DNA from: Rhizobium sp. P38BS-XIX
Lineage (GTDB): Bacteria > Pseudomonadota > Alphaproteobacteria > Rhizobiales > Rhizobiaceae
Assembly: GCF_012641435.1 (NCBI RefSeq)
Contig: NZ_JABAIJ010000009.1
Span: 62,001-126,000, forward strand
DNA: 64,000 nucleotides
Reading direction: 5' to 3'
Shown one piece after another: positions 1 to 8,528 of this stretch (position 1 is its first letter; the number at the start of each line of letters is the position of its first letter). Both the position numbers and the translations under genes were made by a program. The notes under the pieces are model-generated. The model searched no databases. It saw only the letters and a program-made list of their open reading frames with translations, and was not told the DNA's origin.

Positions 1-326
1 AACTGGTGAGGCGCGGCATAGATGACATTGGTGCCGACGAGCACCTGGTCGTTGCCAGGACGGGAATTGATGCTGTCGCGAAGCCGGCCACTCTCGGTCA
101 GGATACGCGTGTTGCGCTTGCCTTCAGCATAGGTCGGGTTGAGGATATGCCATGGCTGGCCGTCCGGATCTTGCTGCGTGACGAAACGCATATGGGTGGA
201 GGCAACCAACTCCGTCCCGATCGCGGCCATGACAGGCCGGGTGTTCGTCATCAGCCGGGTCAGCTGCTCGAAGCCACGTACAACGGCCTGGTCGTTGATT
301 GTGACCGAGATCGATGCACCAGCCAT
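1..326 (-). CDS. Mu gpG-like virion morphogenesis protein (5' part)
   Basis: Reading the minus strand from the ATG at 326 gives an open frame to the window edge, about 108 codons, so the C-terminus lies outside. It begins MAGASISVTINDQAV and continues with a helix rich in Leu/Thr and a stretch around FVTQQDPDGQPW, which is typical of Mu G/phage virion morphogenesis (tail completion) proteins. In Mu-like phages this gene directly follows gpF, as here. The family acts in head-tail joining or tail completion during assembly. The gap to the upstream gpF gene is 113 bp with no other ORF. Family call from motif memory and synteny; partial gene. Confidence 0.75.
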   Translation of the reverse strand, partial: MAGASISVTINDQAVVRGFEQLTRLMTNTRPVMAAIGTELVASTHMRFVTQQDPDGQPWHILNPTYAEGKRNTRILTESGRLRDSINSRPGNDQVLVGTNVIYAAPHQ

Positions 327-439
327 TCATTTGCCTTTCCGCCCGATCGGGCTTATATTCTATGGGACGCGCCGACCAGGACGGCCAGCCTTCAGGCTGT
401 TGGGATCAGCATTTCCGGCTCCCCGGCGCGTCGTTTCCC

Positions 440-1657
440 TCACAAGCCTTGGATATCGAAGTTCCGTCGAAGCGCCTTCTCGTTGGTGCGACGGAGCGAG
501 ACCATGTAGATTTCCTGACGGCCGTCTTTTTTCACGACCTTCAAAGCTGCGTGATACAGCTCGCCCTCATAGCGCCCAACCAAAGCCGGCCGGCCGTTGG
601 CGTCGCGCACCAGGCGGCCGTTTTTGGCGAGCCATTTCGGCAGGACGGCATAAACTTCGGGCGTGGCTTCGGAATGGTGAAGGTGGCTTCGGATGGTGTC
701 GGCCGATAGACGGACTTCGACGCCTGGCTTGACCTCCATGAATTTCGCCATGGGCTTGTCAGCGACTGCCACCGGGGTCCAGCTTCCATCGGGCCACTTT
801 CCCCGAAGGGCTGACCGTACGAAAGCCGCCGCCGTCGCATCGTCGGCTGAGACAGCTTTTGGCCCAGGAGCGGTTTGCGCCAACCAGGCTTGACCGGGAT
901 TATAGGCGAACGAGCCATCCACGCCGAGCGGCTGATCCGTGCCGAGCTGGTCGAGATCGGGAGCGCGATCGGGACCGGCCTTGCCCATCCGGCGAAGACC
1001 GCCACGCGAAACCGGTGTGACGAAGCAGCCGCAGCCATAGCCGTTCGGCGGATAGGCAACCGACCAGAACGTATCGTTGGCCGGATACACCTGGCCGTCC
1101 CAGGCTTTGTGCTGAAGCCGGGGATGGACAGCGCCCGAATGATGATACTGCCAGTAGGGAAAGGTCGCGAGCGTATCCGGCTCGGTCATCTGCGCATAGC
1201 GGCCAGCGGCATAAGCGGTGCGCAGATTGGTTTCGAAAATCGTCCTGGTGCGCCATCCCCGATCGCCGTTGTAGGACCAGCCGTGGCGCTTCACGATATT
1301 GTCAAAGCCGGCGCGGAACTCCTCGAGCGTTGTTCCCTTTTCGAGGGCCTTCAGGATCTCCGACTTGAAATCGTCAACGATTGCCTTCTTATTGGCACCC
1401 GCGACCATGAACATCTTGCTGTGTGCGCCGTCCCAAACGTCGCGGAAGCTTGTTGTGGTGACAGCGACCTTCTGTTTCAGAAAGTCGATCGCCTCATCAA
1501 ACGGCAAGGAAACGGCGCTGAGCGTCGAAGCCATCAGGGCAACGCCCATCACCATCGATTTCGAAGCACTTTCAAAGGCCGCTGACGCGCTTTTGAACAT
1601 TTTCGCGATCATCGGGCGGGGACGCGTGTCCTTGCGCGTCTGTGAGCCTCTATTCAT
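440..1657 (-). CDS. Mu gpF-like minor head protein with C-terminal PBECR-type nuclease-like domain
   Basis: 405 residues. Residues about 50-230 match the phage Mu F/SPP1 gp7 minor capsid family: FDEAIDFLKQK near 53, a helical middle, HHSGAVHPRLQHKAWDG near 172-188 and the Cys-rich PPNGYGCGC at 203-211. The protein acts in procapsid assembly. Residues about 313-405 form a separate compact domain (VEVRLSADTI, then LPKWLAKNGRLV, then ELYHAALKVVKKDG) resembling the phage Barnase-EndoU-ColicinE5/D-RelE (PBECR) nuclease-like modules often attached to Mu F proteins. The start overlaps the gp29 stop by 4 bp (ATGA), so translation is coupled. The first 45 residues look like a non-conserved extension; M16 or M20 are alternatives. 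Confidence 0.85.
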   Translation of the reverse strand: MNRGSQTRKDTRPRPMIAKMFKSASAAFESASKSMVMGVALMASTLSAVSLPFDEAIDFLKQKVAVTTTSFRDVWDGAHSKMFMVAGANKKAIVDDFKSEILKALEKGTTLEEFRAGFDNIVKRHGWSYNGDRGWRTRTIFETNLRTAYAAGRYAQMTEPDTLATFPYWQYHHSGAVHPRLQHKAWDGQVYPANDTFWSVAYPPNGYGCGCFVTPVSRGGLRRMGKAGPDRAPDLDQLGTDQPLGVDGSFAYNPGQAWLAQTAPGPKAVSADDATAAAFVRSALRGKWPDGSWTPVAVADKPMAKFMEVKPGVEVRLSADTIRSHLHHSEATPEVYAVLPKWLAKNGRLVRDANGRPALVGRYEGELYHAALKVVKKDGRQEIYMVSLRRTNEKALRRNFDIQGL

Positions 1658-3249
1658 GACCTGCCTGCAATGTCGTCGAGCAACGATGCCTGGCCTGCAA
1701 GGTGCGCAAGCGCCATGCCCCTGGCCATCGCTTCCGTGAGTTCGTCGGATGAGAGATCGAGCGCAGCCAGGCGCTCGGCCGCATCGCGCAAATCTGTCGC
1801 CGACATGAGGACCGCTTTTACCTCGTCGATCATGCCGCCCATCGCGCCGGCCGCATCACGCTCCAGGCGCTCCGTCATCGCATCGACGATTTCGTCCGGC
1901 GTCTGGCGGGCATGGGTGCCGTCAAAGAGGCGATCGAACATTGCCTGCAGCGCCTTCTTGTTTTGGCGGGCGCTCGGTTGCTCTGGCAGTGCGGGTGCGA
2001 TCACTCGGCCGCCGACCAGCTCGGCGTCGGGCTTCGGCGCGGGAATGCCGAGGCGATCCCGCATGAAGCTGGCCTCGGCCGTCAGGCCGTGCTTGGCAAG
2101 CTTGTCAAAAGCGTTCGCGAAGATCTCCAGCGGCACTTCGTCCGGACGGCCAATATGGATCGTCGGGTACTTGTCTTGTGGCCCGAAGTTAAACGCGATC
2201 ATGTTCGGGACAAGCTGCATGTTGAGCGTGTCGGAAGCATCGAGTGCGTCGGAGCGTTCAATGTCTTCCTGCACCAGGCGGTGCTCCTGGGCGACGGCAT
2301 GGCCACCGGACACAGCATCCGTCGTGGTCGTTTGGCCGAGGACCAGCTTAGACACCTGTCGATCCAGCCAGTCGGCGCGACGCTCGTACATGTCGGTGGA
2401 CGTGCCCTTCGACGCGACCTCCTGGAACTCGATCAACATCTCGCGCGGGATGATGGCGGCGCAGTCGCCGGCAATGCTGCTGACCGCGCGCCACAAGACA
2501 TCCTTTTCCGCCTGGGTGGCACCACGCCCATACTTGCCGATACGGATCGGCTGACCGTAGTTCTGGCAGAAGACCGCCCAATCCTTGACGGTGAAGCTCT
2601 TGAACATCCAGCACCACACTGCCACGCGGGCGATATTGGAGCGGACGGTCAGGCCAGACTTTGCCTTCGAGCGGTGGACGATGAACTTGTGCGAAGCGAG
2701 AGGCAGGTTGCCGACGTTATCGCGAATGAGCAAAGTCTCGCCGTCCGTGCGGTCAAAGGTGAACCAGCGCTGCGTCCGCCATGTCAACGCTGCTGGGCAG
2801 GTATGACCGTTGTGATACTGCCAATCGATCTCCAGCACGGAGACGCCCTTGCCGATCGCGTCGAGCATATCGAACAGGTTTGATCGAAGCACGCCTTGCT
2901 CGATCCAATCTCGCAGAAACTGTGCGTGCTTCTGGTGCTCGGGACTATCAGACGCTGCCTTGACCGATATCGGCAACTGGGCAACAGAGCGCTTCCGCGT
3001 AGCGAGCTGGGCGAGGTAGTGCGGATCTCGCTCTTCGATATCTTCCGCCAGCTCAAAGAAGGCTTCCGGCTCGCCCTGGTCGGCGGCGCGAAGGATCGAG
3101 CCGAGGCGCAGGGGCGTCATGCCATCGGCCGGATGACCGGAAAAGGGTTGGCGTACGCCGCCGACTGTCGGGCCACCCTGTTCCTCGGTAAGGTCTGTCC
3201 CGTTGATCACGCGGCCGAGCCAGTCGATGACGGAAGCGATGGTGGGCAT
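1654..3249 (-). CDS. Mu gp29-like portal protein (DUF935)
   Basis: 531 residues, the usual length of DUF935 portal proteins. The N-terminus has LRLGSILRAADQGEPEAFFELAEDIEERDPHY followed by TRKRSVAQLP, a hallmark of the family, and the centre has KDWAVFCQNYGQPIRIGKYG. The product forms the dodecameric portal through which DNA enters the head. The C-terminal 100 residues are helical and acidic. It overlaps the terminase stop on its 5' side and the gpF start on its 3' side, placing it in the tightly packed head-gene cassette in the Mu order 28-29-F-G. Confidence 0.9.
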   Translation of the reverse strand: MPTIASVIDWLGRVINGTDLTEEQGGPTVGGVRQPFSGHPADGMTPLRLGSILRAADQGEPEAFFELAEDIEERDPHYLAQLATRKRSVAQLPISVKAASDSPEHQKHAQFLRDWIEQGVLRSNLFDMLDAIGKGVSVLEIDWQYHNGHTCPAALTWRTQRWFTFDRTDGETLLIRDNVGNLPLASHKFIVHRSKAKSGLTVRSNIARVAVWCWMFKSFTVKDWAVFCQNYGQPIRIGKYGRGATQAEKDVLWRAVSSIAGDCAAIIPREMLIEFQEVASKGTSTDMYERRADWLDRQVSKLVLGQTTTTDAVSGGHAVAQEHRLVQEDIERSDALDASDTLNMQLVPNMIAFNFGPQDKYPTIHIGRPDEVPLEIFANAFDKLAKHGLTAEASFMRDRLGIPAPKPDAELVGGRVIAPALPEQPSARQNKKALQAMFDRLFDGTHARQTPDEIVDAMTERLERDAAGAMGGMIDEVKAVLMSATDLRDAAERLAALDLSSDELTEAMARGMALAHLAGQASLLDDIAGRS

Positions 3250-4916
3250 CAGAGCGAACCTCTTAGATAGATGTCTGTGGTGGAGCGGCGATCGTCGTCA
3301 TCGAGCGGAGGGCCACCGTTGTGGCCGCTCATGTCGTTGCCTGGCTGCGTTTTGGTTCCGTACTCGTAGGCGATGGCATCCTGATTGGAGGCGAACCAGG
3401 CGAGCGCGCCGGCCGGCGCGGTGTCACCATGGCGGTCGTATCCATCAGCGCCCTTGCTCGAATGTTCGTCCGGCACCTTGATAATGCCGTTGACGTAGGC
3501 GAGCGCCTGGTGGTCAGCCAGGATGTCCGCATCGTTGGGAAACAGAAGGCTCTTGTCGCCAAATGCTTCGATGTAAGCGGGCATGTTCGCGGCATACCAT
3601 TTGGCTGACAGCATCACTTCGTGGATGCATTCGCCCCAGCGCTGGCGGGCCTTTTCTGCAAGATACTGTCCGTTGCCACGCGCATCGAGCGCGCCGCCGA
3701 CCATACGCGGCAAGGCATCGCCGACATAGAAAAGGATATCGCGCTGTTGATCGAACGGAATGTTCTTCAGCTCGACGACCAGGCGCGCGCGTCGAATGAG
3801 GTCCGGACCGATCTCGAAGACGACGATTGCGGTCTTGTCACCGGACCGCGCAAAGTCTTCACCGAAGCTATGCTCACGATCCGGATTAAGCGCCTTTAAA
3901 AGGGGCCTCAAAATGCCTTCACAGAACTCGTCGGCTTGTTCCTTTCGCTCATCGTCGTCGAGGTTCTTGAAGTCGTCGGGCCGATCCCAGCGCACCACGG
4001 CGGGCAGGTCGGCACTCATGCATCGCTCGATCAGGACGCGTGTCAGCGCCGCGCCCTCGGCCTCGGCCGGGATGGCGTCCAGCTCCTGTTTCATCTTGGC
4101 GGTGCGCGTGCCATAGGCCGAGCGGATCTTTGCTTCCCACTCGTCTTCTTTTTCCTGGCTCCATTCCTCGCCCTTGATCAGGCAGACGCGTTTGAACAGG
4201 CCGTTCTTGACGGCATCGCCGAAGGAATAGGTATGGACGGTGAAGCCGTTCTTTTTGGCGAGCGCTTCCTTGATCAGTTCGTTGAATGGGTTGCTGACGC
4301 CATTGTGGGACGAGATGACGCGAACCTTACCGCCCCAGATCAGGAGCGCTGCGACGGCGTCGATAACTTCGCGCACGTCGCGATGGAACGCCGCCTCGTC
4401 GATGCAGACAGTACCCTGCAGGCCGCGAATGTTTTCCGGCCGCGAGGAAAGCGCCTCGATACGAAAGCCAGACTTGAACCGGATGATATAGCTCGCGATC
4501 GCGTTCGTGGTGCCGTCTTCGCGCTGGTCGAAGAAGATGCCATCCTCGATCGTTAGCATTTCCTTGGCGACGGTCTTTGCGAAGTGCGCGGCATAGCCGA
4601 TGAACTCGCGTCCCTTCGGCTTGGTGTCTGGAATGTAGAAGTAGTTCTGTCCACCTGCAGAGCGCTGGGCGGCGGCAATGAGGGTCGCGTCGAGCGCCTC
4701 GGCAAAAGTGATGCCGGTACGACGACCTTTGGCGCAGGCCTTCAAGAGACTGTCGTCTGCAATCCAATCCTTCTGGTGTTCCATGAGAACGCCATCGGCC
4801 AACGGGTCCAGCTCGTCGGGAATATCGCCGCCGCGTGGCAGCTCGTCAGCCAATGCTTGCGGATCGCGGGTGAGGACAGGCGGGTCAGTCCACTTGCCCT
4901 TCGGCAGTTCAACCAT
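3249..4916 (-). CDS. Mu gp28-like terminase large subunit
   Basis: 555 residues. The N-terminal ATPase part has a deviant Walker A segment KGRRTGITFAEA near residue 64-75 (Ile where most P-loops have Lys; deviation is usual in Mu gp28 proteins) and a Walker B CIDEAAF near 170. The C-terminal RNase-H-like nuclease part includes GEDFARSGDKTAIVVFE near 335-351, whose Asp would bind metal, and further acidic residues. It packages DNA into the prohead and cuts at headful. It overlaps the gp27-like gene by 8 bp, consistent with a two-subunit terminase operon. Confidence 0.9.
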   Translation of the reverse strand: MVELPKGKWTDPPVLTRDPQALADELPRGGDIPDELDPLADGVLMEHQKDWIADDSLLKACAKGRRTGITFAEALDATLIAAAQRSAGGQNYFYIPDTKPKGREFIGYAAHFAKTVAKEMLTIEDGIFFDQREDGTTNAIASYIIRFKSGFRIEALSSRPENIRGLQGTVCIDEAAFHRDVREVIDAVAALLIWGGKVRVISSHNGVSNPFNELIKEALAKKNGFTVHTYSFGDAVKNGLFKRVCLIKGEEWSQEKEDEWEAKIRSAYGTRTAKMKQELDAIPAEAEGAALTRVLIERCMSADLPAVVRWDRPDDFKNLDDDERKEQADEFCEGILRPLLKALNPDREHSFGEDFARSGDKTAIVVFEIGPDLIRRARLVVELKNIPFDQQRDILFYVGDALPRMVGGALDARGNGQYLAEKARQRWGECIHEVMLSAKWYAANMPAYIEAFGDKSLLFPNDADILADHQALAYVNGIIKVPDEHSSKGADGYDRHGDTAPAGALAWFASNQDAIAYEYGTKTQPGNDMSGHNGGPPLDDDDRRSTTDIYLRGSL

Positions 4917-5556
4917 CGCTGCCTTCGTCCTTTTTCTTCATAGGACGGACGCCGAGGAATTCGCGACGGGCGCGGGCAATGGCTTCCTTCGTGATGCCGG
5001 GTTCGTTCGACAGGACATCAAGCGCCTTCTCGGCCTTTTCTTTCATATCGGCTTCGATCTTGCGCGCCCGCTCCTCGGCCTCGATCTTCATGCGGCGGTT
5101 CGCACTCGTGGCCTGGGCTGCCGCAAGGTTCTTCAATGCCGTGGCGAACTCGGCGGCTGCCTTCGAACCAAGGCTGCCGCCACCCGCCGTCATCATGGCC
5201 GCTTCCAGAACCAGCGATTTCAGCGCCTCGGCCGCGACGATCGTCAAATCATCTGAGCCAGCGGCATCGAAGCGATCGGCAAGGGTGCTGGCGATCTGGC
5301 GAGCCTGTTCAACGGTTTTCGACAACGCGGCAAGGCGAACCGAATAGCGGCTGAAGCTGCGGAAATGAGGGATATCGAAGTCGAGCCCCTGTTCTCCTTG
5401 CAGCGCGATCAGCTTGTCTCTGAAGTCGCGGTAAACATCGACCTGTGTGCGGTCCATGTTCGCGAGTTCTTTTGCCGCCCAGCTAACGATCGGCTGGCAC
5501 TCTTCCGGTAGCTTGTCGATCGACGACAGCCAGCCGCGTCCCTTTACCGCCGTCAT
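4909..5556 (-). CDS. Mu gp27-like protein (DUF3486), probable small terminase
   Basis: 215 residues beginning MTAVKGRGWLSSIDKLPEECQPIV, the signature start of DUF3486 proteins (RGRPSSIDLLP-type). The rest is almost entirely helical, with a coiled-coil-like stretch rich in Ala, Glu and Lys at about 140-190. In Mu-like phages this protein precedes gp28 and is considered the small terminase subunit that recognises the packaging site. It ends 8 bp inside the gp28 gene. Confidence 0.85.
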   Translation of the reverse strand: MTAVKGRGWLSSIDKLPEECQPIVSWAAKELANMDRTQVDVYRDFRDKLIALQGEQGLDFDIPHFRSFSRYSVRLAALSKTVEQARQIASTLADRFDAAGSDDLTIVAAEALKSLVLEAAMMTAGGGSLGSKAAAEFATALKNLAAAQATSANRRMKIEAEERARKIEADMKEKAEKALDVLSNEPGITKEAIARARREFLGVRPMKKKDEGSDG

Positions 5557-5559
5557 TGA

Positions 5560-5859
5560 TCAACCTCTTGCCGTGGGGCACAAGACGCCGGGAATGCTGA
5601 TGAGGTTTTGCAGGTGCATCGATCCGCGCTGGGAAAGGCGAGCGATCTTCACAGTGTCCGCCTGGACGATGGTGACGGCGCCCATGTCCTTGAGGAAGGT
5701 GTATTGGGCTTCGACCCACTCTCGCGGCTTGTCGATCAACAACTGCGTCAGCAAATAGATCTGCATCCGCGCCGAGGAGATCGCGTTGTTGTCCTCTTTG
5801 GCCAACTCCTTCAGGATTGCCAGACGAGCCTCTTCTTCCATCAGCGTGGCCATGCTCAT
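5560..5859 (-). CDS. VpaChn25_0724-like small phage protein (possible winged helix)
   Basis: 99 residues. The pattern ARLAILKELAKEDNNAISSARMQIYLLTQL followed by REWVEAQYTFLKDMGAVTIVQAD resembles the conserved ~100-residue phage protein found between DUF2730 and DUF3486 genes. The helix-helix-wing arrangement is like small winged-helix (ArsR-type) DNA-binding proteins, so a regulatory or DNA-binding role in packaging is possible. ATG at 5859 overlaps the DUF2730 stop; M3 at 5853 has a better spaced GGAG. Function unproven. Confidence 0.7.
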   Translation of the reverse strand: MSMATLMEEEARLAILKELAKEDNNAISSARMQIYLLTQLLIDKPREWVEAQYTFLKDMGAVTIVQADTVKIARLSQRGSMHLQNLISIPGVLCPTARG

Positions 5860-6191
5860 TTCTCCGATTGCTCCAAAAGGTAGTCCTGCAGCCGCAGGTT
5901 CGTTGCGGAGATCGGCTTTAGCCGCTCGTCCATGGTGTCCAGCCGGCCGGCCATCCGCTCAAGGGTGATTTCGAGGCGGTGTGTGGTGGCCGCATCCGGC
6001 ATGTGCGTCAGATCGTTTTCCATCTTCTGGACGCGGCGATCGTGGTTGATGAGCGTGCTTTCCGCCTTCGTCAGACGCTCGTTGAGCTTCTTCTCACCTT
6101 CCGAAAGCAGGTTGCGGATCGCGGCGACGAGGTTGAGCGCGGAAAGGGCGAGCGCGATCATGGCCGTCAGCAATGAAAGATCGAAATTCAT
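5856..6191 (-). CDS. DUF2730 family phage membrane protein
   Basis: 111 residues. One N-terminal membrane segment (about residues 7-27) is followed by a long coiled-coil (ERLTKAESTLINHDRRVQKMENDL and onward). This is the DUF2730 plan seen in Mu-like phages just upstream of the terminase genes. Role unknown; the topology recalls membrane-anchored lysis accessory proteins. It is coupled by ATGA overlaps at both ends. Confidence 0.75.
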   Translation of the reverse strand: MNFDLSLLTAMIALALSALNLVAAIRNLLSEGEKKLNERLTKAESTLINHDRRVQKMENDLTHMPDAATTHRLEITLERMAGRLDTMDERLKPISATNLRLQDYLLEQSEK

Positions 6192-6409
6192 TTGAGGCTT
6201 TGATCCCGTTCAAAATCTGTTTGGCATTCCGCACAACGGCTGGCGGAAGGATGGACGCGAAGGCGGGCGAGAGCGATGCTGCAGCCGCAACCGCGACACT
6301 CTGTTGTGCCGGCTGCCTGCAGGGCACGAGAGGCCGCAGCAATCTGGGCCTCCCGTTCCTGTTCGCTTCGCCGGTCGGCGAGTTCGAAATCCCTTTCAGA
6401 CATCATCAA
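6188..6409 (-). CDS. DksA/TraR-type C4 zinc-finger protein
   Basis: 73 residues with four Cys in the pattern ECRGCGCSI ... SRCAECQ (about residues 38-63), the DksA/TraR zinc finger, after a short helical N-terminus. TraR-like proteins bind the RNA polymerase secondary channel and alter promoter output without ppGpp. Phages carry them commonly, and Mu-like genomes have one at this position. Start is one of three consecutive Met codons (6409, 6406, 6403) overlapping the upstream stop. Confidence 0.85.
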   Translation of the reverse strand: MMMSERDFELADRRSEQEREAQIAAASRALQAAGTTECRGCGCSIALARLRVHPSASRCAECQTDFERDQSLK

Positions 6410-6963
6410 GCCCGAGAGCTTGCGACGCCGGGGGCGGTGACATTGAGGACTGTCGGCACCGCTAGCGCAGCTGACATCAAGGACGGCAGCTTCGATAGGA
6501 TGATGTGCTCCAACGCTTGATCATCGACACCAAGGGCTGCGACAGTGTCGGGGTTCTTGGATTTCACGTAGGCGATTGCATCCGCGATGACGCTTGCCGA
6601 TGCTGCGAGCGATGGCGGTGCGCCGAGTTTCGCGAAGGCATATTTCAAGCCGTTCTCGGCCGCGAAATGGAGGGCGTCTCGTAGCTGCCCTGCGACCTTC
6701 AGGCGCGTGGCTTGGTCAGTGATACCGAGGAGCTGGATAACCTTGGTGATCGCCCATGTTACCAGGACGCTGAGAACCGCTTCCACGAGCGGCACGCCGT
6801 AAGACACGAGCACATTGATCAGCGTCGAGTTATCGGCCGGTGCTGCCGCATCGGCGGCAAACGCGAAGCGTACGGCAAGGCATACGAATAGGATTGCCGA
6901 CGCGACGAAGAGGAAGCCGCGAAGCGGGAAATGCCGCTCCACCGTAACAAAGAACTTGTTCAT
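6406..6963 (-). CDS. Probable holin-like phage membrane protein
   Basis: 185 residues. Membrane segments lie at about 16-36 and 50-75 (LINVLVSYGVPLVEAVLSVLVTWAITKV), followed by an amphipathic C-terminal half. The stretch QLRDALHFAAENGLKYAFAKLG resembles LL-H-type holins. It sits two genes downstream of the endolysin gene in a lysis cluster, which supports a role in permeabilising the inner membrane. No single motif proves it; a tail or minor membrane protein remains possible. Confidence 0.5.
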   Translation of the reverse strand: MNKFFVTVERHFPLRGFLFVASAILFVCLAVRFAFAADAAAPADNSTLINVLVSYGVPLVEAVLSVLVTWAITKVIQLLGITDQATRLKVAGQLRDALHFAAENGLKYAFAKLGAPPSLAASASVIADAIAYVKSKNPDTVAALGVDDQALEHIILSKLPSLMSAALAVPTVLNVTAPGVASSRA

Positions 6964-6985
6964 CTGAGTTCCCGAAGTTGGAAGG

Positions 6986-7342
6986 TTAGTTGGAGCCGCC
7001 CGCCTTGGTGCGGGCGGAGTTGATCGCGTTCAGTGCGTCCAGCACCTTCTGCGGCGCGCTCTGAAGCGTGACCGAGGAGGGATCGGCGCAGAACTCCTGG
7101 GCGGCTTTGAAGGCCTTCTCTTCCGCATCCACGACGGATTGCGGGATCTTGAAAACGATCTTCAGGAAGCTGAAAGCCAAGTCCGCGTTGGCGACCTTCG
7201 GGCAGTATTCGGCAAGGCCGCTCTGAATTTTCCCGTTGGCCTGGTCGATCTTGCTGGGGAGCTTGTCGAGCGTGCCGCAGCTCGTGAGCGACATACCGGC
7301 AAGAGAGAGAGCGGCGATCGCCGCAAAGGATGCGATGCGCAA
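6986..7342 (-). CDS. Phage lipoprotein in the lysis cluster
   Basis: 118 residues. It has a signal peptide with lipobox LTSC (Cys at residue 22), so the mature protein is lipid-anchored. The start is TTG at 7342, chosen because a perfect AGGAGG lies 5 bp upstream. The mature part is helical with two further Cys. The position beside endolysin and holin-like genes suggests an outer-membrane spanin-like role, but it is longer than typical Rz1 proteins and is not Pro-rich. Confidence 0.65.
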   Translation of the reverse strand: MRIASFAAIAALSLAGMSLTSCGTLDKLPSKIDQANGKIQSGLAEYCPKVANADLAFSFLKIVFKIPQSVVDAEEKAFKAAQEFCADPSSVTLQSAPQKVLDALNAINSARTKAGGSN

Positions 7343-7351
7343 TGGAGCCTC

Positions 7352-8071
7352 CTAGGCTTCGTTTTTGGAAAGTTCACCATCGATCGTGAGCCAGACCCGC
7401 CCACCGATCGGAGCTTCGCCGGTAATCGGCCAGCGCATATCCTGCAGCCGGGCTTTCTCGACCCATGAGAGCGAAACGCTGTTTCCCTGGTTGCCACCAA
7501 GCACGCGGAAGGCCTTTGCATTCTCGCCCGCATACAAGCCGACGTGGCCGCCGCCAGTTCGCTTGAACGTCAGGATGGCCCCTAACACCGGCACGGTCAG
7601 GCGCTTGCCGAACGTAGACCAGTTCAGCGCGCCAAGCGGGTTTGAGGGCAAGTTTTCGGAAGGAAGGGTCGCGCCGATGCAGTGCGCCATGAACAGGCCG
7701 CACCAGGGAATGTCGTCATTGGTGTAATAGCCCTTCATCCAGCCGCCGAGCTTCTGCGCCCAGGTGATGATGGTCGGGTTAGACCTCGGGCCGGGAATTT
7801 CCTTCAGCCCCATGAAGCGGCGCGCCTCGCGCATCCATGCCGGCTCATCGTTGGCAGGGACGGGCGGCACGACGAGATTGCCAGCCGGGGGAACCACGCG
7901 CAGCGCATTGATGGTCTCGGTGGTGGCCGTACCAGTTATCGTGATCTTGCTCGCGGCCTGGAATGCGGTCAGCGCCGTGCTGATGGCGCGTGCCGTCGAG
8001 ACGTTCGGATTGCTCTTGTAAAAGCGCCAGGCCGTCAATCGTGCGATCAGCCAGTCATCAAAAGTTTGCAT
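7352..8071 (-). CDS. Phage endolysin, NlpC/P60-CHAP-like (TIGR02594 type)
   Basis: 239 residues. Residues 1-60 resemble a peptidoglycan-binding helix bundle, then a linker of Pro/Val, then the catalytic domain starting at WMREARRFMGLKEIPGP. The catalytic Cys is in DIPWCGLFMAHC (about residue 124) and the His in TGGGHVGLYAG (about 177), the pattern of the TIGR02594 family of cysteine peptidases that cut cell-wall peptides. It is the first gene after the Mor gene and a terminator, and so probably heads the late/lysis transcript. Its ATG abuts the terminator T-run, placing the only SD-like bases inside the hairpin stem. Confidence 0.8.
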   Translation of the reverse strand: MQTFDDWLIARLTAWRFYKSNPNVSTARAISTALTAFQAASKITITGTATTETINALRVVPPAGNLVVPPVPANDEPAWMREARRFMGLKEIPGPRSNPTIITWAQKLGGWMKGYYTNDDIPWCGLFMAHCIGATLPSENLPSNPLGALNWSTFGKRLTVPVLGAILTFKRTGGGHVGLYAGENAKAFRVLGGNQGNSVSLSWVEKARLQDMRWPITGEAPIGGRVWLTIDGELSKNEA

Positions 8072-8104
8072 GAAAAAGCCCCATCAAAGCCGGTTTGATG
8101 GGGC
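8072..8104 (-). terminator. Rho-independent terminator between mor and endolysin
   Basis: On the minus strand an 11-bp stem (GCCCCATCAAA pairing with TTTGATGGGGC, 5-nt loop) is followed directly by TTTTTC. It lies 38 bp after the Mor stop and ends 1 bp before the endolysin ATG. It would end the early/middle transcript unless antiterminated. Confidence 0.8.
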
Positions 8105-8141
8105 GAAACTACTTGCGCGCGCGCGTCGATATCATGCCTGC

Positions 8142-8528
8142 CTAGTCGGGCGGGTGGTCGAACATGTCGATCTGGCGGGGGTCTTTCTTTCGCCGAGGGC
8201 CGAGCGGCTTGCTCTTTCGCGCGCGCTTCAAGAGGCGTTCAACGCCGCTTTCCGTCAGGCCGAGCCGTCGGGCGATATCCCGGTTGCTCATCTCGTCACG
8301 AACATAACGACGTGCGCGAAACTCGCGGGCAAGCGGAACCCGTATATAGCCGCCCGGATAGGATTTGGCTAGCCGGGAGGCAGCATCATTGCCGATCGTC
8401 GATGAAAGGTCGCTTCGCGCCGGATCGGCCGGCACGTAGAGCCGCACGCCGGCATGTGCCTCGACGAGGGCAAAGAAACCGTCCTCGCCAAGCAAGACCA
8501 CGAGGTCATTCGAAAGATCTTCAGACAT
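8142..8528 (-). CDS. mor: Mor-type transcription activator (middle/late switch)
   Basis: 128 residues. The N-terminal helical half includes NDLVVLLGEDGFFALVEAHAGVRLYVP. This is followed by a strand region and the C-terminal HTH NRDIARRLGLTESGVERLLKR (about 80-100), the layout of Mu Mor/C activators. Mor dimers bind the middle promoter and recruit RNA polymerase for lytic transcription. A basic tail (RKKDPRQ) follows the HTH. It lies at the end of the early cassette, exactly the Mu position. Confidence 0.85.
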   Translation of the reverse strand: MSEDLSNDLVVLLGEDGFFALVEAHAGVRLYVPADPARSDLSSTIGNDAASRLAKSYPGGYIRVPLAREFRARRYVRDEMSNRDIARRLGLTESGVERLLKRARKSKPLGPRRKKDPRQIDMFDHPPD

